The position numbers were made by a program, and so were the translations under genes. From Pseudogracilibacillus sp. (GTDB lineage: Bacteria; Bacillota; Bacilli; Bacillales; Amphibacillaceae): a DNA stretch of 64,000 bases. Where the stretch lies: positions 1-64,000 of the forward strand of contig JAPFDT010000001.1 in the NCBI GenBank assembly GCA_026169815.1, read 5' to 3'. Shown here piece after piece: positions 9,615 through 20,759 of this stretch (positions are counted from its first letter, which is position 1; every line of letters begins with the position of its first letter). A model generated the notes under the pieces. The model was not told the origin of the DNA. It saw nothing but the letters and a program-made list of their open reading frames with translations, and did not search any database.

Positions 9615-11258
9615 TTACGATTTTGCTGCTTGAGCAACCGAAAGAATGTCTGGACTTGTTCTTATTTCAATAACAAAAGTTTTATCACTTGCTAAAGCAG
9701 CTTCAAACGCTTGGGGAAACTGATTATTTTTAGTCACTGTTGCACCATGACAACCATATAATTTTGCCATCTCCACAAAATCAGGATTCGTTAATGGTGT
9801 GGAAATAACTCTTCCTGGAAAATGTATTTCTTGGTGATTTCTTATCGTTCCAAACATATTATTGTTAACAACGACAGCAATTACTTTTATATTTTCACGG
9901 ACAGCTGTTTCTAATTCTTGTGCTGTCATCATAAAGCCCCCATCACCAGAAAATGAAATCACAGTATCATTGGGACGCGCTACTTTTACCCCTAACGCTG
10001 CTGGCAGACCATACCCCATCGCTCCAGATGTTGGTCCAATATATTGCTTCTTATCTGTGTACTTAAAGTATCTAGCTAACCAACCATAAAAATTCCCTGC
10101 ATCACTCGTTAAAACGCTATTGTCTGAAATCATCTCCATTAGATTTGCAATAACATCATTCATTTCTGCATAAGACGTATCCCCATCTGCTGCTGGAACT
10201 GTCGAATGTGTTACATAAGCTTCACGTTGTTTTTTTACAAAAGCTTGTCTTGTATCATCTGTATTATTTTCTAAAAATGGTAATGCTTTTTGTAAGAACA
10301 GCTTCATATCTGACACGATAGCTTGATCAACTGGATAAGACTTGCCAATAGATCCTGCATCAATATCAACTTGAATAATCTCCGTATTTTCACCAATTAA
10401 TGTATAATCCATCGTCGACACCTGAGATAAACGCGTCCCTAATACTAAAACGACATCTGCTACTTTAATTTGTTGCAACAAATTAGGATTTGCTCCGAAG
10501 CCTAGCCATCCAGCGTAATTTTCATGGTAGTTATCCATTATATTAAAACGACGGAACGCTGAAACTACTGGAACTTGTAAACGTTCTGCCAGTAAAATCA
10601 ATTCTTCCTGCGCTTCTGAAGCGATAACACCTCCACCAGCAATAATAAATGGGCGTTCTGCTTGTTGAACTTTTGCAATCGCCTCTTGTACCGTTTGTTC
10701 ACTAGCTTCTGGAAGTTGAACAGCAGGCTTTTTACCTGGCTTATATACCGCTTTATCTTCTAACATGTCATGTGGCAAAGATACAACTACGGGACCAGGA
10801 CGCCCTGATCTTGCTTCATAAAATGCTTGGTGTAATAATTCAGGAATCCGGTTAACATCTTTTATTTCAATTGCCTTTTTACATAAATGACTGAAATATG
10901 CTTCAAAATCCACTTCTTGGAAGGCTTCTCTACCTAAAAATGAACGTTCTACCTGACCAATTAGAGCAACTAACGGAGTTGAATCCTGCATCGCAGTATG
11001 AAGACCAATAGATAAATTCGTCGCACCTGGTCCCCTTGTCGCCATACAAACCCCTACATCTCCTGTAGCCTTAGCATAAGCCTCCGCCATAAATGAGGCT
11101 CCACCCTCATGTCTTGTAGAAATTAGATCGATAGTAGAATGTTCATATAAACCATCGATAACGCCTAAATAGCTTTCGCCCGGAACACAAAATGCTTTCG
11201 TAACATTCTCTTTCTCCAGTACTTTTACGACGATATGTCCACCTAACATCTTTTCCAT
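9615..11258 (-). CDS. Thiamine pyrophosphate-dependent enzyme, acetolactate synthase-like
   Basis: 547 aa; N-terminal GESYLGVIDGLYEH..TRHEGGASFMAEAYAKATGDVGVCMATRGPGATNL; C-terminal GDGGFMMTAQELETAVRENIKVIAVVVNNNMFGTI (TPP motif). Confidence 0.85.
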   Translation of the reverse strand: MEKMLGGHIVVKVLEKENVTKAFCVPGESYLGVIDGLYEHSTIDLISTRHEGGASFMAEAYAKATGDVGVCMATRGPGATNLSIGLHTAMQDSTPLVALIGQVERSFLGREAFQEVDFEAYFSHLCKKAIEIKDVNRIPELLHQAFYEARSGRPGPVVVSLPHDMLEDKAVYKPGKKPAVQLPEASEQTVQEAIAKVQQAERPFIIAGGGVIASEAQEELILLAERLQVPVVSAFRRFNIMDNYHENYAGWLGFGANPNLLQQIKVADVVLVLGTRLSQVSTMDYTLIGENTEIIQVDIDAGSIGKSYPVDQAIVSDMKLFLQKALPFLENNTDDTRQAFVKKQREAYVTHSTVPAADGDTSYAEMNDVIANLMEMISDNSVLTSDAGNFYGWLARYFKYTDKKQYIGPTSGAMGYGLPAALGVKVARPNDTVISFSGDGGFMMTAQELETAVRENIKVIAVVVNNNMFGTIRNHQEIHFPGRVISTPLTNPDFVEMAKLYGCHGATVTKNNQFPQAFEAALASDKTFVIEIRTSPDILSVAQAAKS

Positions 11259-11385
11259 TTACCTTCCTCCATTTATTAAACATAGTTAAGTAATCTTTCA
11301 TTTCCCTTCTGCAAACTGTTCCTAACCTAATTGTATCATTAGGCAATCATTATATATTCATTACAAAAAATCTAATTACAAATAA

Positions 11386-11422
11386 AAACAGTGTTAGTGA
11401 TTTTTCTATCACTAACACTGTT
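11386..11422 (-). terminator. Terminator of the PAP2 phosphatase gene
   Basis: AACAGTGTTAGTGATTTTTCTATCACTAACACTGTT hairpin. Confidence 0.85.
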
Positions 11423-11447
11423 CAACAAACTTATATATTTTCTTAAA

Positions 11448-12161
11448 TTATCGATGTAAATACGTAAAATAACCTGACGAACGTTTCGGTTGATAAAAGA
11501 AATATAAACATAAAAAGAACCAACTAATCGACACAACAAAAGCGCCTAACACATCCGTCACAAAATGTGCATCCAACATTATGCGGCTTAACGCAACAGA
11601 GACAAGTAGCACAATATAAACAATCGTTGAAATTACTTTAAGCGACATCCTTCGAATCGCATAAATGGATAAATAAATTAAAAATAAGAAAAGAATCGTT
11701 GCCCGCATCGTATGCCCACTCGGAAAACTGTACGATTGCAATTCAAATGAATAATTAAATACCTCAATAAACTTCGCCTCATCACCCGGACGTGCACGCT
11801 GTACTAACATTTTCAATCCTAAGTTCAGCGCAACCCCACCAACTGACACGACAAAAAAGAAAAAGAAATGTCTCCAACTACGTTTAATTAATAACACTAG
11901 CCCAACTAACACAGTTACAATCATAATAATCTCACTCGATCCAATAACAGAAGCTATTTCCATCAACTTCTGCAACCAAGCAGCATTATTAGAATCCGCC
12001 CAATAGGCTACTGTCTCATCCATAACAAAACCAGAATTACCTGACGTAATAAACACAACCATTAAAAACAAAAAGAAAAATATTCCTGACGCTATTAAAA
12101 AACTTTTATTTCGTGAATTCATTTTCATCCATACCCCATATCTATTTTTGTTGCATACCAT
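11448..12161 (-). CDS. Phosphatase PAP2 family membrane protein
   Basis: 237 aa; KMLVQRARPG, SYSFPSGHTMRATI, SRIMLDAHFVTDVLGA (three PAP2 motifs). Confidence 0.9.
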   Translation of the reverse strand: MVCNKNRYGVWMKMNSRNKSFLIASGIFFFLFLMVVFITSGNSGFVMDETVAYWADSNNAAWLQKLMEIASVIGSSEIIMIVTVLVGLVLLIKRSWRHFFFFFVVSVGGVALNLGLKMLVQRARPGDEAKFIEVFNYSFELQSYSFPSGHTMRATILFLFLIYLSIYAIRRMSLKVISTIVYIVLLVSVALSRIMLDAHFVTDVLGAFVVSISWFFLCLYFFYQPKRSSGYFTYLHR

Positions 12162-12360
12162 TTCATTATTTTACAAGATTATTGAAGGATATACAATGTT
12201 TAATATGTTACATTTTAATGATAACTAGATTTACGGATACTTAACTTTATAATTTTTGTTTTATTTACTTTCTCATTACGAAAACCTTATAAAAATAACT
12301 TATCCATTATTTCTTTGCATATTTTAATATTCATTATATAATAGATTTTGAAACTTATTT

Positions 12361-12433
12361 GGGGCATTAGCTCAGTTGGGAGAGTGCCTGCGTGGCACGC
12401 AGGAGGTCGTCGGTTCAAGCCCGACATGCTCCA
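12361..12433 (+). tRNA. tRNA-Ala (anticodon GGC)
   Basis: Cloverleaf: GGGGCAT...CCTGC-GTGGCAC-GCAGG...TCGGTTCAAGCCCGA...ATGCTCC A; CCA not encoded. Confidence 0.95.
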
Positions 12434-12477
12434 TCATAAGAAAACACCTACAGATTAAGGTTTGTAGGTGTTTTTTT
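12389..12477. repeat. attL-like repeat: tRNA-Ala 3' half plus terminator, duplicated at 21981-22069
   Basis: TGCGTGGCAC(G/T)CAGGAGGTCGTCGGTTCAAGCCCGACATGCTCCATCA... plus hairpin AAAACACCT..AGGTGTTTTTTT shared with the distal copy with a few mismatches. Confidence 0.92.
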
Positions 12478-12838
12478 GTTATTTAATTTAATCTAGATTA
12501 ATAGAATAGATTTCTTAGAATCTCTAGCTGTTCTTAAAATAAATCAATAATAACATAAAAGATATCGTAAACGATTAATATTTTCTGATATTAACGTTTT
12601 GAGAAATACCAAGATGAATTTCATATATAATCAATCATGCTCAATCCAGCTATATCAATACTTCGCTATTTTATAAATGGATAAAGATTGATTAAAATTG
12701 ACTGAATTTAATAGTACTTGAACCAAAACGACGGATGTGAGTTGAATACAATATTAAACATTCTATTTAATTTTAGTCCAACGAGAAATTAGATTTTTAA
12801 TCTTAAGCAAAGGCGCTCGTTACCTGAATAAAGACTCT

Positions 12839-13606
12839 TTATTCAAATACAACCATTTCTCCAACATCTATAAATCCAAATCGTTTATAAATGTTTTTTC
12901 CGTCATCTGAAGCCTGTAATACAACTGGTTTCTCTTTGTCATTTGTTTGATTTAAAAGAAATTGAAACATTTCACTACCCAATCCTTTACCCCGAAAATT
13001 CTCTTTTGTCATCACATCGTAAATTCCATAACTATCCTCACTTTTTATTAATAAACCAGTAGTTACAGCCACTTTGTCTATGCATCCAATAAACAATTGA
13101 GTGTCTAAACCTAACTTTTTTTGTGAAAACTTATTAAAATAATCTTCTAAGGCATATTGCTCTGGTGTACCTTCAAATAGGCTTATAAACACCTCAATAT
13201 ATTTTGATAGTTCTTCCTTACTTTTCACTTGTGTGATAGTTAGTTGATGGGAAACTCTTTGCCCCACATAAAGCGTATTATCAAGTTTCATCATCACATT
13301 TCGTTCCGCCTCGTTTAAGCCATACTCTTGAATAAGGCTTGTCCAATCATCACTTATGTGACTATCATCCATCCAAATACTAAAGGGATACTCTTTTTTA
13401 TAAAAATAATCTAGTCCCTGTCTAACTTTGGATACATTTTTAATATTTGGGTTCTTTGACACTAATATATTAAACGTATCAGTGGGAACTTCTGTATTCG
13501 CTAAAATGAAATCTTCTTCATTTATCAGTTCTCCACTAACTGCTTTAGTAAATAATTTTAATTTTTCTTCGAGATTATTTATAACTAATTGTTGATCTGT
13601 AATCAT
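12839..13606 (-). CDS. GNAT family N-acetyltransferase
   Basis: 255 aa; C-terminal IYDVMTKENFRGKGLGSEMFQFLLNQ...VVLQASDDGKNIYKRFGFIDVGEMVVFE. Confidence 0.85.
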   Translation of the reverse strand: MITDQQLVINNLEEKLKLFTKAVSGELINEEDFILANTEVPTDTFNILVSKNPNIKNVSKVRQGLDYFYKKEYPFSIWMDDSHISDDWTSLIQEYGLNEAERNVMMKLDNTLYVGQRVSHQLTITQVKSKEELSKYIEVFISLFEGTPEQYALEDYFNKFSQKKLGLDTQLFIGCIDKVAVTTGLLIKSEDSYGIYDVMTKENFRGKGLGSEMFQFLLNQTNDKEKPVVLQASDDGKNIYKRFGFIDVGEMVVFE

Positions 13607-14052
13607 TTTTTTGCACCTTTCTATTTAATTAAGAGCTCTCAGTTTTATTATAGCGCAAATTAAATTATAAAAGAACAATGTTCACAGGATTTATATCCTC
13701 CCATAATTTTCAGAAAACATTAAGAGTACTTATTTTCTTTCTTCAACAATATGGCCAGTTTGCTGAAGAATGTTTTTATTAAAATCACTTAAATTTGTAC
13801 AATAAGCATAACATTCTCGGCGCCACAACCAATGAATTCATAGTTATGATTATTCAAAAACTTTGAAATGGTAAATAGTCTATCATTCACTGATACATTT
13901 ACTGTCATTAAGTGATAAATAGACATCACTTGTGATACATTTTTTGGTGGTAATTTGTTTCTGCAATGACATGAAGGTAAAAATTGTTCTTCCATTTACG
14001 AATTGATAAGAGCTTATTAAATATTTCTCTTTTAACCCGTAATATATCTTGA

Positions 14053-14081
14053 AGAAAAAAGGGAATGTTTCTCCCTTTTTA
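14053..14081 (-). terminator. Terminator downstream of the radC relic
   Basis: AAAAAGGGAGAAACATTCCCTTTTTTC hairpin on minus strand. Confidence 0.7.
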
Positions 14082-14222
14082 AAAATATCCTTTCTCTTTT
14101 AAACTGGTAAATTTGTTATTACTGCTTACTATTAAATGGTCAAGCACCTCAATTCCTAGTAGTTTTCCCGCTTCTACTAATCTTTTTGTAACGTTTATAT
14201 CTTCTATCGATGGTGGTGGATC
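14079..14222 (-). pseudogene. radC-like (JAB/MPN) C-terminal fragment
   Basis: Minus-strand translation [47 protein letters not shown], the RadC C-terminus. Confidence 0.92.
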
Positions 14223-14341
14223 ATATCAATAGTAATGTGTAAAAAACACTATAAAAGTAAACCTTTTACTTTAACTACATGTATTCAACGCATACTCATC
14301 AAATCGGAAATATAACGATAAAAAGAAACTTTATTCAAATT

Positions 14342-14372
14342 TTAAAGGGATAACAAATGTTATCCCTTTCTT
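14342..14372 (-). terminator. Terminator of cadCA
   Basis: AAAGGGATAACAAATGTTATCCCTTTC hairpin. Confidence 0.85.
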
Positions 14373-14387
14373 CTTTAAACAAAATTT

Positions 14388-16520
14388 TTATTCTTTACTT
14401 TTCAATAACCTTAAACTGTTTAGTGTTACAAGTAATGTTGCTCCCATATCGGAAAATATCGCTATCCATAGCGTTAACCAACCAGGTATAACTAACAGCA
14501 ATGCCACTAATTTAATTACTAATGAGAAGGTAATATTTTGTTTTATAATCGTCAAAGCCTTACGGCTTAAATTAATGGTATACGGTAATTGTCTTAAATC
14601 ATCTGACATTAAAGCAATATCAGCTGTTTCTAGTGCTGTATCAGTTCCAGCACCACCCATTGCCACACCAACAGTGGAAGCTGCAAGAGCAGGTGCATCA
14701 TTCACGCCATCTCCAACCATTCCCACACTTTTATGCTTTCCACGAAGTTCTTTAATGAAATTCAATTTATCTTCTGGAAGCAAATCTGCTTTAATATCTG
14801 AAACACCAACTTGTTTTCCAATCTCTACTGCTGTCCTTTGGTTATCACCTGTCAGCATCACTGTTTCAATTCCAATGCTGTTCAATTTACTGATGACATC
14901 TTTTGATGTTTCTCTTATTTCATCTGCCACTGCAATAAGAGAAAGGATTTCTTGTTCTGTTCCTAACACCATGACTGTTTTTCCCTGCGTCTGCATTTCA
15001 ATAATCTGTCGTTCTTGATTCCTTTCAATGCTTCCATGTACTTCTTCAAAAAGATTTGGACTACCTACATAATATAATTCATTATTTACTTTTGCTTTTA
15101 CGCCTTTACCTGTAATAGATTGAAAATCTTCAACCAATACTCCATTAAAGTCCAAACTGTTTTCTTCTGCTTTTCTCATAATTGCTGAAGCAAGTGGATG
15201 CTGTGATCCCTTTTCAATAGCTGCTGTAATAGTCATTAATTCATTTTCATTTCTACTATACGTTATAATGTCCGTTACGGCTGGAACACCTTTTGTTAAT
15301 GTTCCAGTTTTATCGAAAGCAATTGTTTTTAGAGCTCCTGCTTCTTCCAAGTGGATGCCACCTTTAATTAAAACACCATTTTTAGCTGCATTTCCTATTG
15401 CAGTAACTACGGCAACAGGTGTTGAAACAACTAGAGCACAAGGACAACCAACTACTAACACAGCCAAGCCTTGATAGACCCACATGCTCCAATCAGCTCC
15501 AAATAGTAAAGGGGGAACAACAGCGATTAAAAGAGCCAAGACGACAATAGCTGGTGTATAGTACTGTGCAAATCTATCGACAAACGCTTGAGAAGGTGCT
15601 CGTTCTGCTTGGGCTTCTTCTACCAAATGAATGATTTTTGATATCGTGGTATCTTCTACCTTTTTTGTTACTTTTACTTCTAGTAATCCTTCCTCATTCA
15701 ATGTTCCTGCAAAGACTTCATCACCAACAGTTTTGGTTGCTGGAACACTTTCTCCTGTAATGGCAGCCTGATTTAATGTCGATATACCCTGAATAACTGT
15801 TCCATCCATCGCTAACTTTTGACCAGGTTTTACGATCATAATATCGCCCACTAGAATATCTTCAACGTGTACTTGCATTTCTTCATTTCCACGACGAATT
15901 AGGGCTTCTTTTGGAGCAATATCCATCAACGATTCAATGGATTGTCTAGCCTTATCTACTGAATATCGCTCTAACGCTTCGCTTATAGCGAACAGGATAA
16001 CAACCATTGCCCCTTCTCCCCATTGACCTATCACCGCAGCTCCTAGAATGGCAATAGTCATTAGCGTATTCATATCGAACTTAAATCTGCTTAAATTTTT
16101 AAATCCTTTAATAAATAATGAATATCCACCAATTAAGATGGCTGCTGCAAAACCAATCGTTGGAAGAATATGACCTTCCCCATATTGCTCACCCAACAAC
16201 CAACTCATAACAAGCAATATAGCTGAGATATAAACTTTAATATTTGCTTTCTGTTTCCAAAACGATTCACGTTCTATTTTTTGTTCTTTTTCATCTCGAA
16301 TCTTTAAATTTTCAAAAGCACCTGCTTTTTCTAATTCCTCAATCGTTGTACTTCCGTGAACATAGATTTTAGATGCCCCAAAGTTTACTTTAGCATCTTC
16401 AACTCCTTGTAATCCTTTTACGTTATTTTCAAAGATATTTGCACAGCTTGTACAGGTAAATCCCTGAACTCGATAAGCTTTCATTTCTTGTTCCGATAAT
16501 TTTGCTTGTTGATCAGACAT
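14388..16520 (-). CDS. cadA: Heavy-metal (Cd/Zn/Pb) translocating P-type ATPase
   Basis: 710 aa; N-terminal FTCTSC HMA motif, [28 protein letters not shown]. Confidence 0.95.
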   Translation of the reverse strand: MSDQQAKLSEQEMKAYRVQGFTCTSCANIFENNVKGLQGVEDAKVNFGASKIYVHGSTTIEELEKAGAFENLKIRDEKEQKIERESFWKQKANIKVYISAILLVMSWLLGEQYGEGHILPTIGFAAAILIGGYSLFIKGFKNLSRFKFDMNTLMTIAILGAAVIGQWGEGAMVVILFAISEALERYSVDKARQSIESLMDIAPKEALIRRGNEEMQVHVEDILVGDIMIVKPGQKLAMDGTVIQGISTLNQAAITGESVPATKTVGDEVFAGTLNEEGLLEVKVTKKVEDTTISKIIHLVEEAQAERAPSQAFVDRFAQYYTPAIVVLALLIAVVPPLLFGADWSMWVYQGLAVLVVGCPCALVVSTPVAVVTAIGNAAKNGVLIKGGIHLEEAGALKTIAFDKTGTLTKGVPAVTDIITYSRNENELMTITAAIEKGSQHPLASAIMRKAEENSLDFNGVLVEDFQSITGKGVKAKVNNELYYVGSPNLFEEVHGSIERNQERQIIEMQTQGKTVMVLGTEQEILSLIAVADEIRETSKDVISKLNSIGIETVMLTGDNQRTAVEIGKQVGVSDIKADLLPEDKLNFIKELRGKHKSVGMVGDGVNDAPALAASTVGVAMGGAGTDTALETADIALMSDDLRQLPYTINLSRKALTIIKQNITFSLVIKLVALLLVIPGWLTLWIAIFSDMGATLLVTLNSLRLLKSKE

Positions 16521-16881
16521 TTACTTTTCCTTCTTTCTCATGTTTTAATGCATTAACAAATAACTGTTCAACATGGTCATCATCCAGCGAATAAAACGCT
16601 AATCTTCCTTCTTTTCTAAACTTAACAACCCCTTGCGTATGAAGCGTGCGTAAGTGGTGGGAAGCATTTGCGACCGTGACATCAATAATATTTGCTATAT
16701 CACAAACACATAACTCTTCACCTTTTAACAAGGCAAAGGTAATTTTCGCCCTATTTTCTTCCGCAATAGCTTTAAATAATTGGGCAACACTAGAAATGTC
16801 TTCTTTCTCTAATTCTCTTTGTATTCGATTAACTTTTTCTTCATCATAACAATAAATTTCACAAGCATCTTTATTATTCAT
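16513..16881 (-). CDS. cadC: ArsR/SmtB family metalloregulator CadC
   Basis: 122 aa; [10 protein letters not shown], w[34 protein letters not shown]-terminal Cys residues DACEIYCY. Confidence 0.93.
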   Translation of the reverse strand: MNNKDACEIYCYDEEKVNRIQRELEKEDISSVAQLFKAIAEENRAKITFALLKGEELCVCDIANIIDVTVANASHHLRTLHTQGVVKFRKEGRLAFYSLDDDHVEQLFVNALKHEKEGKVNV

Positions 16882-16898
16882 TTTCTCACTCCATTTCC

Positions 16899-16918
16899 AT
16901 TCAAGTCTCTACTTGATT
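16899..16918. promoter_or_regulatory. Candidate CadC operator (proximal)
   Basis: Imperfect palindrome ATTCAAGTCTCTACTTGATT upstream of cadC. Confidence 0.6.
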
Positions 16919-16943
16919 ATATTGTAGCCTTTCTACAAATAAT

Positions 16944-16963
16944 ATTCAAGTTAACACTTGAAT
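16944..16963. promoter_or_regulatory. Candidate CadC operator (distal)
   Basis: Palindrome ATTCAAG-TTAACA-CTTGAAT, resembling known CadC sites. Confidence 0.7.
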
Positions 16964-17013
16964 GAAAGGGAGTTAGATTTCCAATTACGAACAAATAAGA
17001 AGTATAATCTAGC

Positions 17014-17379
17014 TTAAAACAACTTCCCATATAATTTTTGAACTTGATCTTTTAATTGTTTATTTTCGTCCTCTAATGCCTTTATACGGCTTTTTAGTGT
17101 CCTTATTAACACTTCCTCTGAACGAGGGCTTTTGCTTTGTTTACGGGGAATTAATTCACTTATTTGCATCCCTCTCAAAGTCTCAATTCTATTTCTAATG
17201 TCTTTCTTTTTGTAAAGCCACGACTTTGAAACATTTGCTTTTTCAGAAACAGAATTAAAGTTAATTTTCTCTTTTTTAATTACCATCTCTGATATGGTCT
17301 TTTCAACTCTAATTCTTGTTTTCTCTGACTTCTCTTTTGAAAGTTGAATTATAGCAGTTGTATTACTATTTTTTGTCAT
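17014..17379 (-). CDS. tnpC: Tn554-family transposition regulator TnpC
   Basis: 121 aa; ISEMVIKKEKINFNSVSEKANVSKSWLYKKKDIRNRIETLR; adjacent to tnpB. Confidence 0.9.
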   Translation of the reverse strand: MTKNSNTTAIIQLSKEKSEKTRIRVEKTISEMVIKKEKINFNSVSEKANVSKSWLYKKKDIRNRIETLRGMQISELIPRKQSKSPRSEEVLIRTLKSRIKALEDENKQLKDQVQKLYGKLF

Positions 17380-17380
17380 C

Positions 17381-19293
17381 TTAATTCGTCTCCTTTAAGG
17401 AATGAATAATCTGCTCTAACCTATTTTTAACACGTTCGTTAGTTTCAATCTGACGCTGCCATTGATTCTGTTTAGCCCTATTTAGTATTTCCTTAGTTCG
17501 GTCTAAGTGCTCCTCATGTTCATTTAAAAAACTCTTACTTGTACAGAAATTCGTACAAGTTAAACAAGCGTTAGCATGAGGACAAGGTCCTGCAATTACT
17601 GGTAAGCGACAGTAGCCGTTAGGAAGAGCTTGTGCATTGATATTCTTTTTAAACCATTGAAGATCTGTATTGTCAGCTTCACTATTATCTTCGCTTAACT
17701 CCAGAATGCTTCCGTTATTCGTCACCAAAGTCTCCTTGAATTTTGTGAACTCTTTTTTTAGAGTTTCATCAAAGATATGAGCATACCTTGCGGTCATTTC
17801 TGGTGATTCGTGACCTAAAAACTTTTGAACAATATGCTGTGGCACTCCGTTGTTTATCATTCTAGTACCAACAGTATGCCGAAAGGCATGAGCATGAAAT
17901 CGAAAAATTTCTCCCTTATTATCCGTTATCTTTTCTTCATAAGCTAATTCATTTAATTTCACTCTAAAGGTATCCTGCTTTAATGGAGAGCCGTCTTTTC
18001 TTGGAAATAAATACTCACAGCCATTATCAAAGTCATCAGCTACCCTTTGTTCCTGAACGAGTATCAATGCAGCAATTTCTTTAGATATGGGAATGATATG
18101 TTCTTTTTTCATTTTCCACTGATAATACTTCAAGAAGCAATCCCCTTCTTTATCCGTAATAACACTACCTTTTTTCAACGTACAAAGTTCACTGATACGC
18201 ATTCCGCATTCTTGAAGTACCATAACCATAGTAGCTATATAAGGTTCTAATTTATCTAATTTCCCGTTTAATTGTTCAAGTACATGTTCATCAATATAAC
18301 GTGGTTGTGCCTTCGGCACTTTAGGATAATCTTCTTGAAAGATAAGGATCTTAGAAGGAGAATCATTCCATTCAAACCTTTGAATAGTAGAGAAAAAACA
18401 TCTAAAGTAGATATTCGTCCAGTTACCGTACTTGGTTTTAAACCTTTTAAATTAATTTCATTTAAATATTGCTCAACTTCTTTTCTAGTTAATTGATGAA
18501 TCCTTCGTATACCTTTACAATTTTTGTTTATAAAATTAAAAAACTCTTTTAATCTTGATGCTGTATCAACAACATGAGAAAAGCTACGTGTATTTAACAT
18601 TAATTTACAATACCGCTTAACTAATTCTTTAAAATAATCATTTTCAAACCCCTTGAAATTGATTGTGTATTCATAGGATGTTGGATTTACCTTATCTTCC
18701 GATAATGAAAGTTTTCTTCGATTCCAAACATCTTTCTCCCATTCTTCGCCGTCAAAATAGAAATCCTCATAGAACTCCATAAACTGTTTAAGATTAGTAA
18801 CGTAGTAGGAGTTCGCATATACAGGAATTTTTTTTTGATTTATATCAAGCTTGTAATTTGTAGTCGTAGTTTTTACACCTTGTTCTGCTAAGTAAGTTCG
18901 GTATTCCGTCAAAGCTTTTTTTATAGGTACGTCAGTTATAGATCTAATGTCAGGATATTTTAAATTTAAAAATCCCAACATTCGGCTTATCACTGTTCCT
19001 TTTCTAATCCAAACAGATTTTGCATTCCAAGTTCCATTATTTAAGTGAACATAATAAAAATATTTTAATTCTGTTTTTAACCAGATGTTTTCTACTTTAT
19101 CAAAGTTTACCCAACGATTTTTTAACGAAGGATTCTTACTTAACTCTATCGCACTAGGATGTGGGCAGATTCTTATATCCCATCTATCTGCTGCCCAAAA
19201 CCCTTGTAAGACACTAGTCATATCCGCTATTTTTTTATTAATCTCTGTGCTAGTGACAAGCTTTCGATTTGTTGCAACGCTTGGAAATTTCAT
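17381..19293 (-). pseudogene. tnpB: Tn554-family transposase B (tyrosine recombinase), split by a -1 shift in a homopolymer
   Basis: Two overlapping ORFs (18268-19293 and 17381-18319); frames join as ...[45 protein letters not shown]... if one T is added at 18393-18398. Catalytic [36 protein letters not shown] is present. Confidence 0.88.
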
Positions 19294-19295
19294 TT

Positions 19296-20381
19296 CTATT
19301 TTTCTCTCCCTTGTAGATACGCTTTATATTCATCTTTCATATCTTGATCTGAAAGATGAACGTACGTATCAAGTGTTGTTTGTACATGTGCATGACCTAA
19401 CCTTTTTTGTACGTAAGCAGCATCCCATCCACTTCTAATGAGTTCAGTGGCATGCGTATGACGTAACATATGGGCAGTGAAGGTAATCCCTGTCCGTTTT
19501 ACCAATCGCCTAATAAGGTCTAATACACTTTGGTATTTTAAAGGTTTCCCAAAATAAGATTCTTTGAGATTTATAAATATATAATCATGCTCTAAATCTT
19601 CTCCATATTCATGAACTAAATAATCGGTATATAAGGCCATTAATTCCTTGCTAACATCGATTGTTCGTTCTTTTCTAAGCTTAATATAAGCCCCGTTTCC
19701 ATTATGATCTCTTGGTGTGATATTAATCAGATTATCCCAAGGAGAAATATCTTCGATACGAAGAGATAATACCTCCCCAACCCGAAGTCCTCCTTCATAC
19801 ATAAGCATAATAAGCAGCTTATCTCTTTTTGTATGACATGCATCAATTATTGCTTTAACTTGTTTGTGTTCTAATACTTGTACAAGTTTCTTTTTGATCC
19901 TAAGCTTTAAAATATTTTTTTGATAAGATTTTCCTTTAGAAATATGGTGAAGAAATCCCTTGAAATTTCTTCCCCTTGCTTCTTTAGTCATATCTATAGC
20001 TTTAAAATCTCCTGTACGATTTAAATACTCTAAGAAACTAGTTACAGCATTAAGTATGGCATTAACAGATGTTTCTTCTCTTTTAGCCTTCTTTGGTTTT
20101 AAATCTATTACCTTTACATCCCCCGTCGGATTTCTTAACCATCCCACAAAGTTTGACATTTCCTCAAATTTTAAGTCTTCTAATTCAATTCCTCTCTGGC
20201 TCATAAATTCATAGAATAGCTTAAGATGGTAACAATATGTTTTAATCGTATTCGGTGCTTTTCCCGTATTATCCAAGTATTTTATGTATCTCTTAACCAG
20301 TTCTACCACTTCAAACTTTTTGTCTAGTAGTATGTATAATGGATATGGTTTTTCCTCCACAACTACTTTTTGAACTTTCAT
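19296..20381 (-). CDS. tnpA: Tn554-family transposase A (tyrosine recombinase)
   Basis: 361 aa; [62 protein letters not shown]. Confidence 0.95.
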   Translation of the reverse strand: MKVQKVVVEEKPYPLYILLDKKFEVVELVKRYIKYLDNTGKAPNTIKTYCYHLKLFYEFMSQRGIELEDLKFEEMSNFVGWLRNPTGDVKVIDLKPKKAKREETSVNAILNAVTSFLEYLNRTGDFKAIDMTKEARGRNFKGFLHHISKGKSYQKNILKLRIKKKLVQVLEHKQVKAIIDACHTKRDKLLIMLMYEGGLRVGEVLSLRIEDISPWDNLINITPRDHNGNGAYIKLRKERTIDVSKELMALYTDYLVHEYGEDLEHDYIFINLKESYFGKPLKYQSVLDLIRRLVKRTGITFTAHMLRHTHATELIRSGWDAAYVQKRLGHAHVQTTLDTYVHLSDQDMKDEYKAYLQGREK

Positions 20382-20512
20382 TTCTCATCCTCCCTTAAAT
20401 ACTTTAACTCCTATAAATAATACCTACATATATTCATTAGTTAAAGCATTAAAATTAAAAAATCCTAAACTTTGAATACTTAGAGTACTCTAGTTTAGGA
20501 TACTATGTTTAT

Positions 20513-20620
20513 AATATCACCACTTGGATGCTGATGTGCCACAATAATACTTGCTGCATTATTAAGTATCGCTGATTTAAACACCTCACGTGGATGTACT
20601 ATTGCCCACTTTTTCTAGAT
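20513..20620 (-). pseudogene. radC-like N-side fragment
   Basis: Minus-strand translation [31 protein letters not shown]; an in-frame stop lies just upstream. Confidence 0.9.
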
Positions 20621-20759
20621 CTGCGATTGTATTCATATTATCTTTTAAATCATAGACATCATGTAGTGTTCCTAAAATATCTTTTTAACTTAAAAGGAAA
20701 GAAATTACAAGATCACCTACAAGCTAAAGCCTATGAATTTGAAAAAGTGTTCGTGAAAG

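Larger units (their letters stand above)
14223..20518 (-). mobile_element. Tn554-family transposon carrying cadC-cadA, inserted in radC relic
   Basis: tnpA-tnpB-tnpC gene set of Tn554 size and order; radC reading frame interrupted at ...HQHPSGD | DPPPSIED..., with GATATT and GATCCA hexamers at the junctions. Confidence 0.9.

Noticed and set aside
13789-13995. 68-aa minus-strand ORF in the island
   Set aside because: No recognisable family and no clear RBS; not supported enough to call.
14575-15018. 147-aa plus-strand ORF
   Set aside because: Antisense to cadA; composition mirrors the coding strand.
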